Positions 23,576 through 35,720 of a stretch of 64,000 bases of DNA are shown here, one piece after another (the stretch's first letter is position 1; each line of letters opens with the position of its first letter). This DNA comes from Adineta ricciae. Its lineage: Eukaryota; Rotifera; Eurotatoria; Adinetida; Adinetidae. A program made the position numbers and the translations under genes. Location: contig CAJNOJ010000153.1 of NCBI GenBank assembly GCA_905250025.1, forward strand, positions 186,001 through 250,000. Direction: 5' to 3'. The notes beneath the pieces were generated by a model that was given only the letters and a program-made list of their open reading frames with translations, did not search any database and was not told the origin of the DNA.

Positions 23576-24690
23576 AAAATTGAATGAATCAAACTGTTTA
23601 GTAGATCTCTTACTCATCGTGTTCACTTTTCATTTATCGAGAAAATAAAGGTCTGTGAGTAATGATTTATCTGATTATCTATTGACATTCACACCCTGCG
23701 GGATGAATTTTGTCAATATGTGACGACAGAACGCAGTATTCTGCTTACTTTGTTTCTTTCTAATATAATAAAAGGCAATCACCAAATCTTTCCTTGTGTT
23801 TGTTCATCTATTTCGTGATCAATGTTATATTCGATCCGATAACAAAGTTATGTTAATTGCTTGGCCAAAATGATTTAGAATACTATAGAAATTACTCTTT
23901 CTCTCTCTATTTATAATCGATAAAAATTGTATTATCCTAAAGATACAATATTTGAGTAGACGAACGACACAGCGTACTATTGATATATTTCATGACAATC
24001 AATCAACGCTTCGAATCCTCAGGCCAAAATATTCAACATATTTCAGATATAAATGTTTCAAAACGCACCTTCTATTTGAGAATAGATGCGGGACCTATTC
24101 TTGTTTGAACCCAATAATCTAAAAATTCGAAACGATATCGACGGAGATCTGAGTTTGTCTAAGGATGATGCTGGAATGATTGAATTCAACTTTCGAGTTA
24201 AACTATTTCTTAGTTGGTCCGCGCGAAGGTCAGGCTATGATATAACATAATAATCGTGTTATTCATCGAGAGTGCCACAAGTCAGAATAAAAAAACGATG
24301 ATAGAATAGAATGTCAAAATACATTTCGTATGCATACGAGTATAGTAAGTTTTTTGTTTATCTATATTCTTCGACATGGAATTCCTTGGTAGAACTGAAG
24401 AGCGTTTCTGACGTGTGTTATGACTCCTGCTGATTTGAAGTCAATTTTTGTTAATACGAATAGAAATGGCGCACCTTCGTCTATTTCATTTCATTTCATT
24501 ATATAAAGTAAGGGAATAATCATGGATGTAATAGTTTTAAAGTTAGAAGTTCTGATTAAGATTGAGTAAACCACCGATGTATGAGAATAAATCGTCAACT
24601 TGTGATAATTCATCGACAGGATTTGTTGAAAATTCAGATGTTACTATTTCAAATTAACTTACATTAAGTTTAGGAAAAGTCAAGTAAAAT
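23576..24690. other. Intergenic, poly(A) signal only
   Basis: AATAAA at 23644-23649 follows the receptor stop by about 70 bp. The rest shows no gene. Confidence 0.45.
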
Positions 24691-25500
24691 ATGTTGACTT
24701 CTATTTTACAGGTGGTTCAAGTTGTTCTCATTCGATATGACTTGCCAACATACTTGATTTTTGGTAGTATTGGCAATTTCCTAATTATTTGTTTCTTTCA
24801 AAAACATCTACAGAATAAATGTTCAAAGAATTTGTCATATGCGGCTGCTATGAACAGTATTTTTCTTACATTCAATGTTTCTCTCCTTGTTTACGGTGAT
24901 CGAACGCAAGATTCGTCATTATTTACCGCATGTCGTTGGTCAAATCTTCTTGTTTTCACATCCATCAATCATTTGCGAAATTTGTTCGGTGTAATCACGG
25001 TGAGAAATCTTTCGATAGTTCTATCTGTTCATATTGCATTATTTCAATGAGTCAAAATGGTTCATGTGCGCAATTTTCCTCGTATCATATATGTTACCAT
25101 ATCTATGTTATTATTTTCGTTTCGATTATTCATCCGACGATTATATTTGTCTTTGGATATCTCACCTATCAAAATAATCGATGTATTCGAGATCGATTAC
25201 GATCTATAGAAAATAGAATCACTGGTCGACGTCAGAGTGCTCCAATTTATCGGCATGATCAAGGTTTATTATGAATAGTATTAGCTGAACATAACAATAA
25301 GTTTGAATATGATCAGAAGTATACAACATAAACCATTGAGAACTTTTCTACTATTCATCGATAGATTCGCTGGCAATGTGAATAGTGCTATATGATTCTA
25401 TATTTATTTTATTGCATGTAAAACATATTGTCGAATGGTTATTCGATCTTTTAAACAGTCAGTGTTTAGAATAGATGAATATTCGCAAAGAATGTTTGCT
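24691..25500 (+). pseudogene. 7TM receptor pseudogene
   Basis: Pieces of a rhodopsin-like receptor: TM1 with GSIGNFLIICFF, TM2 (SYAAAMNSIFLTFNVSLL), a cysteine before TM3 (TACRW), then a jump to a TM5-like segment (VIIFVSIIHPTIIFVFGYLTYQNNR). Further frames give TM7 (FAGNVNSAI, stop, FYIYFIACKTYCRMVIRSFKQ) near 25380-25470. The region between TM3 and TM5, including the DRY site, is deleted and at least three frame changes are present. Confidence 0.6.
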
Positions 25501-26046
25501 CATTGGATAGAGTATGTAGGAATTGAAGAGAACTATCGAATCGCGTGAAACTATTGTTCTTTTCATTGTTATAAAAAGCAGTAACAATGACTCTGATGTT
25601 ATACATATGTTTACGATATCAATACAACTTGCGCTATGTACAGTTAAACAAAACGATAGGGGGCTGTTTTCTGCGTCATTTTCGATACTTATCGTATATT
25701 CAAATGTCTTGTCAATCGTGCGACTCTAATCTAAAGGTTAAAGTTTTTCGTACGATCCCTATCTCGATGTCATTGTAGAAGAGCAAAGGACATTCGACTT
25801 CGACTCTATAATTGAGAGAGTGCCATAAGTCAATTTGTTAGCGTTATTCGAAGAATGAGTATAGCTGCCAGTTTTCTCATCATTGATAAATGCGTTGAAA
25901 AAGAAGCAATATGATTATTTGCGTTTATTTGTCAACGAAGAGAAGAACGATGATATATATATATACACGCGCATATGTTTCGGTTCTTCGCCTTACCGTT
26001 TTCTTCGATGTAAGAGTAATCTATTTCAATCTGACTGAATTAAAGG

Positions 26047-26745
26047 ATGAATCTATTAATTTTTACATTATCATTGTGCATTTTATTTATTTATTCCTGT
26101 AATGCTACGTATTTCGCAGTATTTCTTACTGAAAATACGACAAATTTGCTAAAAAACAAATTCTTTCGTCCTCATCCACAATCTTCTCCATTCTTCGGCA
26201 ACACTGCTCATATTTATTGCGAACACAGCACCATCGAGTTCAATCCAAAGCCTGATTTCGTCAAACAACTCACAGAACATTACGGACATACACAAAAACT
26301 AGCTGTTCTAGCATATGCTGAAGATGAACACGCACAAACCATCTTAGTTCGCAACATTGGCGACGATGATATTCATCTGTCTGATAATGAATATCCTCAC
26401 ATAACAATTAGTGTTAGTAATGTGAAACCTTACACACCGGTGTATTCGAATGATCTATGGAAAAGACTGGTTGACGATGGAATCATAAAAGTACAGAAAG
26501 ATAAAAATGACAAGCCACAAGCGATTGCATTGAAAGATCAAACGGATGAATGGCAAGGAAGATTGAGTAGTGCTGGCAAATACGAAGAAACACAAGCGTA
26601 TGTCAGAATCGTGAATCAAACGACCGAATTGAATGGAATTGTTTGTATGAACAACTTATGGAAAAACGATAGATGTCACATAACAAAATTTATGAAAACA
26701 AGATTTCAAAAGTTAGAGTTGTTTCACGAATATCTAATCAAATAA
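26047..26745 (+). CDS. Secreted 2H-phosphoesterase-like protein (copy 1)
   Basis: Intact 232-aa frame with a signal peptide (MNLLIFTLSLCILFIYSCNA). The mature protein contains two H-x-T-hydrophobic motifs about 73 residues apart: CEHSTIEFNP and PHITISVSNV. Paired HxT motifs define the 2H phosphoesterase superfamily, whose members open cyclic or 2'-5' phosphodiesters of RNA or nucleotides. Other conserved stretches, shared with its neighbour, are AYAEDEHAQTILV and PYTPVYSNDLW. The C-terminus runs about 18 residues beyond copy 2. Tandem, same strand, about 420 bp apart. The fold call is inference from the motifs; secreted 2H enzymes are unusual. Confidence 0.6.
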   Translation: MNLLIFTLSLCILFIYSCNATYFAVFLTENTTNLLKNKFFRPHPQSSPFFGNTAHIYCEHSTIEFNPKPDFVKQLTEHYGHTQKLAVLAYAEDEHAQTILVRNIGDDDIHLSDNEYPHITISVSNVKPYTPVYSNDLWKRLVDDGIIKVQKDKNDKPQAIALKDQTDEWQGRLSSAGKYEETQAYVRIVNQTTELNGIVCMNNLWKNDRCHITKFMKTRFQKLELFHEYLIK

Positions 26746-27161
26746 ATATTCGATAAAGATCAAGAAATCTTGTGAATTCGAATTCGCATCAAAACTATTA
26801 AATAAACAGCTTTACGAACGTAAACATCCGTCTGTTAATATAACAACTATATATATAGTCTTCGTGATTAGATTGTGACAATAATACGTTTTCTTTTTTG
26901 CATGTAGAGCAGCACGAGTTTGTCAATGTTTAAAATAAATCTATACACATACACTTTTTCGTCTGTTTCATGACATTATTCATTCGATCGTTTACGCATC
27001 GACCAGAAAGGAAAATGTATCTAATTATGCTAGTCAAGGCAACTGTACCGCGAAGTATCGAAAAAATTCACGGGCATTGCTTACTTCTTCATGCACGAAC
27101 AAGTTTAAAATCAATTGACGTAAACATGATATTTTTCTTCTTCGCTTCTCGTTGTTTGTCA

Positions 27162-27806
27162 ATGAATTTTCAAATATTCGCATTGCTAGCCTGTTCTTTA
27201 TTTGTTTCTTACTCTAATGCTACATATTTGGCAGTGTTCCTCACTAAAGATGCGAAAAACTTATTGAAAAACATATTTTTTCGTCCTCATCCAGAATGGT
27301 CTCCATTCTTCGGCAATACTGCTCATATTTATTGCGAACACAGCACCATCGAGTTCAATCCAAAACGTGGTCCCATCGAGCAATTTACAAAGTACTATGG
27401 GCACACACAAAAACTGTTCGTTCTTGCATACGCTGAAGATGAACACGCACAAACCATCCTAGTTCGCGGTATTGACCAGAGTGGCATTCATGCATCTGAG
27501 AACAAATATCCTCACATAACAATCAGTGTTAGTAACGTGGAGCCTTATACACCGGTGTATTCGAATGACCTATGGAAAAGACTAATCCACGATGAAATCA
27601 TAAAAGTACACAAGAACAAAAATGGTAAACCACGAAGTGTTACAATTAAAAATCGAACTGATGAGTGGCAAGGTAAATTGTCGAGTTATGGACAGTATGA
27701 AGAAACAGAAGCTCGTGTGGAAATTATCGATGAAAAGATCGAATTGAATGGGATTATTTGTGTAGATAATTTATGGCGAAACGGTAGATGTCATACAGCT
27801 AAATAA
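27162..27806 (+). CDS. Secreted 2H-phosphoesterase-like protein (copy 2)
   Basis: 214 aa from the ATG at 27162, chosen over upstream ATGs (26970, 27126) because it opens a clean signal peptide (MNFQIFALLACSLFVSYSNA) aligned with copy 1. Both HxT motifs are kept (CEHSTIEFNP, PHITISVSNV), as are AYAEDEHAQTILV and PYTPVYSNDLW. It ends at NGRCHTAK-stop. The two proteins are strongly similar throughout, with blocks such as FFGNTAHIYCEHSTIEFNP identical, so this is a tandem duplication with both copies under constraint. Confidence 0.6.
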   Translation: MNFQIFALLACSLFVSYSNATYLAVFLTKDAKNLLKNIFFRPHPEWSPFFGNTAHIYCEHSTIEFNPKRGPIEQFTKYYGHTQKLFVLAYAEDEHAQTILVRGIDQSGIHASENKYPHITISVSNVEPYTPVYSNDLWKRLIHDEIIKVHKNKNGKPRSVTIKNRTDEWQGKLSSYGQYEETEARVEIIDEKIELNGIICVDNLWRNGRCHTAK

Positions 27807-27915
27807 AATTCTAATAATCGATTTCAAGAGTTTTTTTTATGTATTATAACATGAGAGAAAAAAACAGTTCAAAACACTGATGATGAGCAATAAAGGTAAA
27901 AAAGAGAATGTTCCT

Positions 27916-29270
27916 TCATTCAAAATCACATGTTGTATCTATACGATGTGGAAATTCCAAACAAAGCTGTTCCTTCACTGTCTAAAATAGAAAGAATATA
28001 AAATTTTACTTTTTCTCGTGTGAAAAAGTAACTTACTTTTCCAATATGAAATTTAACTATGGTATAATAAAAATCATCCTTGCCAAAGCTTTCAATCGTA
28101 ACGAACGCGTTTCGTATCGTGCAAAATGTGATCGTGTCGCATGCTTTCTCGAAAACACGCCCGGTCTTTTCATAATCCCTGTCGCAATCATCACCATTAC
28201 TTGATAATTCGAACTCTATCAATCGTGGACATCAACCTGACAGTAGCCATTCCCATTTTTCCACATCAAGTAAATGCCGCTCATTATAGGTATAGTCAAT
28301 CTCTTCAAGTTTGAAGTATGTTTCAGCAAATATCTAAGATGTTCGAAAACGATATCAGCCAATACGCTCAAATCGAATGTTTTACATTCAGACAGCATTG
28401 GTATTGCAACTGATACGATCGGCTGTGTGAAAAACTCGTAATTATGAGATAATTCATCTTCCATACAGAACGATGTGACATGTTGTAACGCAGGAAGCAG
28501 CTTCATCAAATCAACGATAGTTAAACGATCGATGGATGGATGTTTGATATTGATTGGTTTAGTTGTTTGTACTAATGAAGAACTGGGAATGTCGGTGTTT
28601 AACTTATTGTTGCTGTAGTTTTTGATTATGAAACGAGTGAGCAATGGACCAAAATCGTGATTATGAATATCACACGCATTAAGAATTCATTTTCATTGAG
28701 GTTAATGTTAGGACGAAATTTGCTTCCGAAAATAACTTTCAACGATCGTAAATGTTTCAAAGATGAAAGTTGATTCCAAAATGTGAATAAACGATCCTGG
28801 GACGAATACATGTATTCCAACGACAGTAATCGAAGTTGAACGAATGAATTCAGAGGAGGTATCGAGAAAAAGTGCTTGATTTTATTCTGTTTGCGTAGTT
28901 TCAACGAGCGGACACGAAGAGTATCTATCGATGGTAAGATATTTCCCATAAAATAGTCGTATTTGCCTTTCTTATCCAGATTTATATGCAATTGTGCTTT
29001 TAGTCGATAATTTCATCGATACCCGAGTTCGACTGAGATTAGTTTCATTCGATTGTGACCTATGTCGAACATTTTCAATCTAAAACATACATGAGACAAA
29101 GTCAGAACTGCTCGTTGTAAACTCTATAGCTAACGAATGAAGATAGTGTTTGATTTTGTAAGACAGATACACGCCCACATGGATAAATTTCGATTTGGAA
29201 GAAGAAAAGTATAGGATAGACGAAATGACATATATACAGAGAACGGTTAATTGTGTATACCATGCCATGT
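27916..29270 (-). pseudogene. F-box/LRR-like gene, frameshifted
   Basis: Leucine-patterned segments (IPPLNSFVQLRLLSLEYM, LSSLKHLRSLKVIFG, LTIVDLMKLLPALQHVTSF, FEHLRYLLKHTSNLKRLTIP) resemble bdelloid F-box/leucine-rich proteins. A one-base frame break near 28680 separates LNENEFLN from ACDIHNHDFGPLLTRF, and another lies near 28220. A good 55-bp intron (27982-28036) connects KFHIGK to a short last exon ending CDFE-stop at 27916. The region upstream to 29270 has a weakly related frame (YKIKHYLHSL). Two frame breaks suggest a recent pseudogene, although base errors cannot be excluded. Confidence 0.4.
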
Positions 29271-29562
29271 GCGGATAAAGGAAATGGTCAGTATTGCAAC
29301 AACGTGTACAAATCTATATTCATAATAGTTTCTTTATTCTGTTATAATAAAGCATTATTTTGTTCTCTTTGTGTATTATGTCATCTACTACATCATATTA
29401 AATCCAATGAATTTTATTAACACGAACACATCATCAAATAAGTAGGATTCAATTTAGAAAATATACATTAAGGCAAACACACATAACTAAAGACGAGTCA
29501 TAATTGTTTGGAATTAATTCCAATGTAAATACACTGCCGAGCGGAATGTCATAACCAGCTAT

Positions 29563-30413
29563 TTAGTTCACTAAAATCTGGTCCATTGAGTTCCGTTTCC
29601 GTCTTGAAAATCGAGGAACTTCCATTGGCTGAGTCCTTGGTGCAATTTGGTTAGTTGTTTTAGGCACTACGAAGATGACTTGTTTTCGAAATCGCGATGA
29701 TACACAGTAATAAAGATAGAATGAACTCTAAAGTATTCAGAACAGAAAATTTGCTCGTACTGAAAGAGAAAGACTCACCGCAAAACCTGAATAATCTATT
29801 AAAAGCAAGATTCCATTGATCAGATTGTAAATCGTTCTCTGTTTTAAATCATTCGTAGTTATAAAGCCTGAGAAGCAACAAGTGTGATGTAAGGTAATGC
29901 TGCGATTATAATATATATGGCGTGAATAAGTACCATAGCCGTTAGTTGTCGATCACGGCTCAACCGAACAATAAATGTTAGTCGACTATAGCTAGTGTAC
30001 GAGCATTATAAAAGGCTAGCATTGCAAATATGACTATTGTAGTTATAGGCAGAAATTCCGACAGAACAGGCAAATGAAAACGAGTTATATAAACAGCTAA
30101 AATTGAGTTCCTCAGAGTACAAATGCCCAATGATGCACCCCAAAAAACGAGAATACAAATATTATACAAACACCAAAGCATACAAACGATAAATATAGCA
30201 TATTCAGCAACTCGCATGGTACTAAAACGCTTGTATTTACTCATTGGTAAATATTGATCAATGATTGCAAGACAAACATGTGTAAACGATATCCAATACT
30301 GTGAGAACGATGATGTTGAATATACTACCAATGATCCTCAAAGTGAAGACTGTCAGTCCGAAGTAAATATGAATTTTTCGAGCTGTAAGAGCCAGAATAT
30401 CTTCAGTTGACAT
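29563..30413 (-). pseudogene. 7TM receptor pseudogene
   Basis: Paralogue of the intact receptor at 31062-32115. It starts MSTEDILALTARKIHIYFGL and keeps TM1 (IIGSIFNIIVL), but the segment from TM2 to mid TM3 is deleted, changing frame. IIDQYLPMSKYKRFS (DRY-equivalent) and TM4-TM5 follow, and a further break comes after NARTL. The last exon (about 29563-29740) is still intact: FYLYYCVSSRFRKQ...MDQILVN-stop. The deletion removes structurally essential helices. Confidence 0.65.
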
Positions 30414-31061
30414 TGAGCCAGTTGGATTTGTTTATACGCGTGAACGCAACTGTCGTTTGTAAAACAGTGAACAGAAATAATTGTAATTGGATAATAGAAC
30501 GATATTGCATGAATGCATTTACCTTTAACCGAATAGAAAACTATCCTTCATCTATATTGTTTACAAGTTGATGGGTTCTGATTAATTTATCTTGTGATGT
30601 GAAATGATTTGGCACTATAGTTTTAAAATGTTTTTTAGAGAAGTCTCGTAACTTGGTCGAACAATTCTAATCAAAGAACCTAGTTATAGTACTAGAAAAT
30701 ATAATTTTGATCTTTTAATAATTGTCAAGATTAGATTGTGACCCATTATAGTATTTTTATAGTCTATAACACCCAATAAAAATATTATTATGTTCTTAAT
30801 TATGCTTCATATATGCAGACATATTTGCGTTCGAATATCAACAATGAAAACTGTATTGTCTGTTCCAAATTCGATCATTTCTATTTATTTAGATTAAATA
30901 AAGTCAAACTGGCTCGCGTGAAATAACATTCAGACAAGACGACACTACAATAAAAACGAAGCTTTAGAGCATCTGTTACAACGGTTATTTCTAATTTAAA
31001 TTCAACTGACATGTCAATGTACCCATACAGAGCATATAATCTTTTTTTTCACAGTTAACTG

Positions 31062-32115
31062 TCATAGTGGAATTCTATCAATATGATTTTGTGTTTGCTG
31101 TGAGAACTGATCTATATTCATAGCTTCTACAGCTGGTGTAATTTGATTATTCACCCGGAATTCGTTGAAAATGGTTGAAAGTACCAAGAAGAATTGATTT
31201 CGAAATCGTTGTGAGACACAAACATAAAGATAGAATGGACTCTATTTAGCGAAATAGAAATTATAATGGAAATTTTTCGTCTGTAGAAAAGTGGAAAATA
31301 CTTACAGCAAAGCTTGAATAGTCGATTAAAACTAAGATGCCATAGATAAGGTTATTAATTGCTACTTGTTCTGGATCTTTAGTGGCTTGATTGAGTGAAG
31401 AAATAACATAAATGACATAAGGTACTGTCGTAATTATAACATATACAACATGAATAAGCGTCATGGCCGTTAATTGTCGGTCATGACTTTGCCGAACGAT
31501 GTATATTTGTCGACTAACCAATGTCCGAGCATTGTAAAAAGAAAGAAGAGAAAAGATGAACATTGTAGATATAGGCAAAACTCCCAAAAGAATTGGAAAC
31601 TGAAAGCGAGTAGTATAAATTTCAAAGCTCGCGTTAGTAATCACACAGACGCCGTAAGGCGTGTCCCAATAAATCAAAATAGGAATACTATATAAGGCCC
31701 ACAAAACCCAAATGGTAGATATGTTGTATCGAGCAAAGCGTAAATGACTAAAACGTCTGTATTTACTCATTGACAAGCACTGATCAATACTTGCTAAACA
31801 CACAGCTGTTAATGATACTAAAAGACACCATGTAACTATATAAATCTGTATTTTACAAACCCATGACGTTCCGTTGATATTGATGAGAAAACCGGCGCGC
31901 AAAATACGCACAAACAATGCGATTAACAAGCCAGCGATATTTGCCACTGAAGTTGCAGTCAGATACAATGCACAGGTTGTTTCTCGAAATATTTTTAATG
32001 TTGTGAAAATAATAATGTTGAACACGTTACCAATAACACCCAAAACCATGATTGGTAATCCGACATAAGCGTAAATTTGTTGGGTTAGAAGAGTCAATGT
32101 ATATTGAGCTAACAT
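31062..32115 (-). CDS. Rhodopsin-like 7TM receptor, two exons
   Basis: Model: exons 31306-32115 and 31062-31241, intron 64 bp (GTAAGT...AAATAG), 329 aa. TM1 carries VLGVIGNVFNI; the end of TM3 has a DQC variant of DRY (LASIDQCLSMSKYRRF); cysteines before TM3 (WVCKIQ) and in loop 2 (GVCVIT) can pair. TM6-TM7 are HVVYVIITTVPYVIYVI and NLIYGILVLIDYSSFA, continued by the second exon (SPFYLYVCVSQRFRNQFF), which supplies the end of TM7 and the cytoplasmic tail. Same family as the broken copy downstream at 29563-30413. Ligand unknown; plasma membrane receptor. Confidence 0.75.
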
Positions 32116-32995
32116 TGAACCAGTTGCGATTTACTTATACCTGAAAAATGAATAGTTTTCTTTTCAACTGCAAAGAAATGTAAGTTTATACCAGACTAAA
32201 CTAAGTCATTCTACTTATATAAACCTTATTTTAATCGCATGTAGATTCTTCATCATATTTTTTATCTATGCAATTAATGAACTCGTGTGGATATAGACTA
32301 TAATTTCCTTTGTTTTTTAATTGAATATGTGCCGATGTATATTGTAACCGAGTTTAGATATAGATGTGCGGTTCAAGAGGTGACTTGATTAATCAGCATG
32401 TACTTTTACGTCACTTAGCTCAAATTTTGTTTGAAATGTACCAAAGAGACGATCCGAGACGAAAAACTGCTTCTCAATGATGCTGCTCATTAATTCTTCT
32501 AAAAGCGTAAGATTGCTTGTTGATCAGAGCGAAAGGACGTAATGTTTGTCTTTCAATATGAAAAATTTACCTAAAAGACTTGATAAAATTTATCATTACG
32601 CACCAGAATTAATATCATGCTAGTTGATGCAGAAATCCATCATAAATCAAACGTTTCAGTATTGCGAAGAAATCCAATGCATACATCCTTACACTTCCAA
32701 GAGAATAACCCAGCACGAAACTAATCAATTTCCGCGAAAACTCTCGCACATCCCTGGATAAATTACTGCAATTCACACAAGAAAACTCATCAAGTTGATT
32801 AATATGATAAAAGGAAAATCAATAACACCATGCTTCTTACATTGGAATCATTCTACGAGTGATTTGTCCTTCTCCTTAAAGTTCATTTATAGATTGCTAA
32901 TATCGACTCCTAAGTATGAATCCAATATTTGAGGGTCACTTGTTGATCGTGATACGCTTTCGAAATCTTCTTTTCTACATTAAACAAATTTTTAT
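32116..32995. other. No gene recognised
   Basis: Intergenic AT-rich sequence between the receptor promoter and the 3' end of the ART-TPR gene; nothing supported. Confidence 0.4.
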
Positions 32996-35357
32996 TTAAA
33001 AAAAACAATCATTGTCTGGAGTTACAGGAATCCAAGGCAGTTCAATTTTATATTTTGCTACTCGACGGACAAAATTATCAGTCTTAATCTGCCTTTCCTG
33101 AACCATCTGTGGATCGATATGTTGCACTGATTGAGCTAATTTGTAGGCTATCTGCATATAAATGAACGCTTGAGTATAATCAAGCATGAAAGTATAACAC
33201 TGTGTGATCCGATCTAAGATATCAAAAATCATCCTACTGTATCCAAGAATATTTTCATAGATTTCCAATTCATTTAATGCATAATGAATACTTTCTTTAT
33301 ACAACCCATGATTTAAGTAAAATATGGATATCTTCCGATACGATTGAATGGGTTGAGATGAATAATTTTGCTTAGCAGCATGTAAAACTTCAATTAGCAG
33401 TTTCGTTTGGTTTTCTTTAATATCTTTCAGCTGATTTTCAGCTGTCTCCAAGCAATCTTCTATATGAATTAGGCGAGGATGATTTTCGTCAAGAGTTCCT
33501 TCTTCATCCAGAACTGATAGTTTCTTTTTACAAAATTTAATGAAGAGACGATGATCATCAGGAGTTTTGACTTCATGCAAAATGTCCGTCAATATATCAG
33601 ATAATGTCTGATTATCTGCAGGTAGATATTCCTCGCTGACAGCTAATCGTCGATACTGGAGCTCGAGCGATTGTTGAAGTTTGTCATTGTGCTGACAATT
33701 CCAAGCTAAGTCTTCGATACATCTACTCATTGCCGGACTGGCGACTTTCAATTGTTCATAGATTTGTAACGCCTGGGTAAGATAGGTTCCAGCTTGAGCA
33801 TACTTCGCGTGAAACGCCATCGTACACAATAAATTGGCTTTTGTCAGAGTAGGTTCATCTGTTTTCTTGTCTTCTTCTTCGAGTTCTTTTTGTAGATCCT
33901 GTAGAATATTATTATCCGTCCTTTTTTCAATGAGATCTCGTTTTCGTCGAAGTTTTTCTTCGATTTTATAGTATTTGACCGCTTTTGAGTCCTGTCTTCT
34001 CCGGTGATGGATATCACCGATTGCTTCATAAATATTGGGAAGATCTGGATGTGTTTGATCAATTTTCTTCAGTAATTCATGGAAATATTCTAGTGCATGA
34101 TTAATTTTATCAAGGTTTTCGCTTAAGATTTTCCCAAAATAAATCATTGGTGACGTCGATCGAAAATCGTAAGTGGCCAATTGACAATGTTCACGAATTA
34201 AATCAGATCTCTCATCAGTGGCATTCAAATAAAATACCCAATGTTGATTCGTATCATCATAATCCATTGAGATAATTCGAAATGTTGAGCCCAAAGAAAA
34301 TAACACTTCTTCTTCCTGGGAAAACTGACTCATCCGACGAATATCCGCACAAAATACTGATTTTAAACGAGTTGGATTAACTTCGATGTGTAATCTCACA
34401 CGAGCTAAATGATCTTCAATTATTCCTGTACCAGCAAATATATGAGCAACGTTAATATTACGGGAAGTGGAGAGAAAGCTGTTGATTGAAATTAAATTTC
34501 CCACGCTCTGTTTCAATCGTTCAAGTTCGTCTTTATGTAATCGAAAGCCACTATATAAAGTCCATGTTTGATCATCATTTTGTTTCTTGTGCTCACATTC
34601 AATTGCTGAACATAAAAGTTTCACCCAATAGCGAAAGCGATAAACCAAAAGCATATCTTCAGTCCTTAGGGCTTGGTTAGCCAATTTGAAGAAGAACGTA
34701 TTTCGAGTGTACCTAAATAAGCACGGATCTACATTCAATAGGGAAAATAGTTGAATTTTACCAACGTATCGCGGTACGTTCATTATTAGACTTTCGATAT
34801 TGTTGAATAATTCGTTCTTCACGAGGATTAGATTGATAATAATCCGAACAGAATTGTAGCATCTCTTCTTTCGCTTGTTCATCTGTAGGTAGTTGCTTCA
34901 AAGTATGAAATAAAACCTGGTACCAGAGGAAGGTATTGAATCTGCCCTTTAGATCTTGGCTACTGCGTTGCATTTGATCGAATACGGAGAAGGGTAAAGC
35001 TTGTTTTTCTAGAGAAATACATTCTGCTTGCACAACTTGTTCTAATTTGCTTTCGGAACGGAATATTTCAGGTATAGGATCGTGTTTACCCAATTTAACT
35101 GTCAAAGTAGATGGAGATCGAATGAACACGAGAAAGTTCCGAATATGACGACAGAGTTTCAATCGAGTATGAATTTCCTTTGCTACACGACCAGAAACAA
35201 TAAGTAAAATATGAACATGACGCTTGGATTCGATGAAGGCCATAGCTGTATCTACATCAGTATAGCGACGAGTTACTTTTGAATACGATTCAAATGAGAA
35301 TTCTGTTGGTAGATCGACAAACAGAAGGTAAAACGTTTCATTTTCATCCATATTCAA
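32996..35357 (-). CDS. ADP-ribosyltransferase-TPR protein
   Basis: Model: exons 34762-35357 and 32996-34712 with a 49-bp intron (GTAAAA...TTTAG) that joins IRW to YTRNTFFFKLANQALRTE in frame; 770 aa. The first 200 residues form an alpha/beta N-terminal domain common in this family. Residues about 200-400 are an ART domain: the Arg position reads TLYSGFRL, S-T-S is SFLSTSRN with FAGTG after it, and E-x-E is QEEEVLF. The YRG arginine of arginine-specific ARTs is thus Ser. The rest (about 420-720) is tetratricopeptide-like helical repeats (KAVKYYKIEEKL, ESIHYALNELEIYENIL). The gene is intact; substrate, and whether the R-to-S change removes activity, are open. Confidence 0.8.
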
Positions 35358-35720
35358 TTGATGAAAGCACTACACTGGATAAAAATAAAGGATTAGTCAT
35401 CTATGTACTTTTTATCCTGTTCGCCGTGGAGCGTCTATCGATAAGTTGACTTTTGGAGGACTAATATATGAAAACAACAATGTGTGCTTTTATTGCCATT
35501 CTTTATATCAGACAAGTGCGCCATCTGACATTCGTCCGATATCGAAGTAAAGGAGATAAATATTCTCTGAATTTATTTTGAATTACAAACGTTAATGATT
35601 AAAAATAAGACGAACAATACAAAGTATGCTAAAGAAAAGAAACTATAATTGAGAAAAGTCTTCAACAACGATAAGTTTTGCTCTTGTATATCGACGATTC
35701 TTTCATTCTGTTACATACGT

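Noticed and set aside
33844-34062. Lysine-rich minus-strand frame
   Set aside because: It overlaps the TPR coding exon in another frame and is a shadow.
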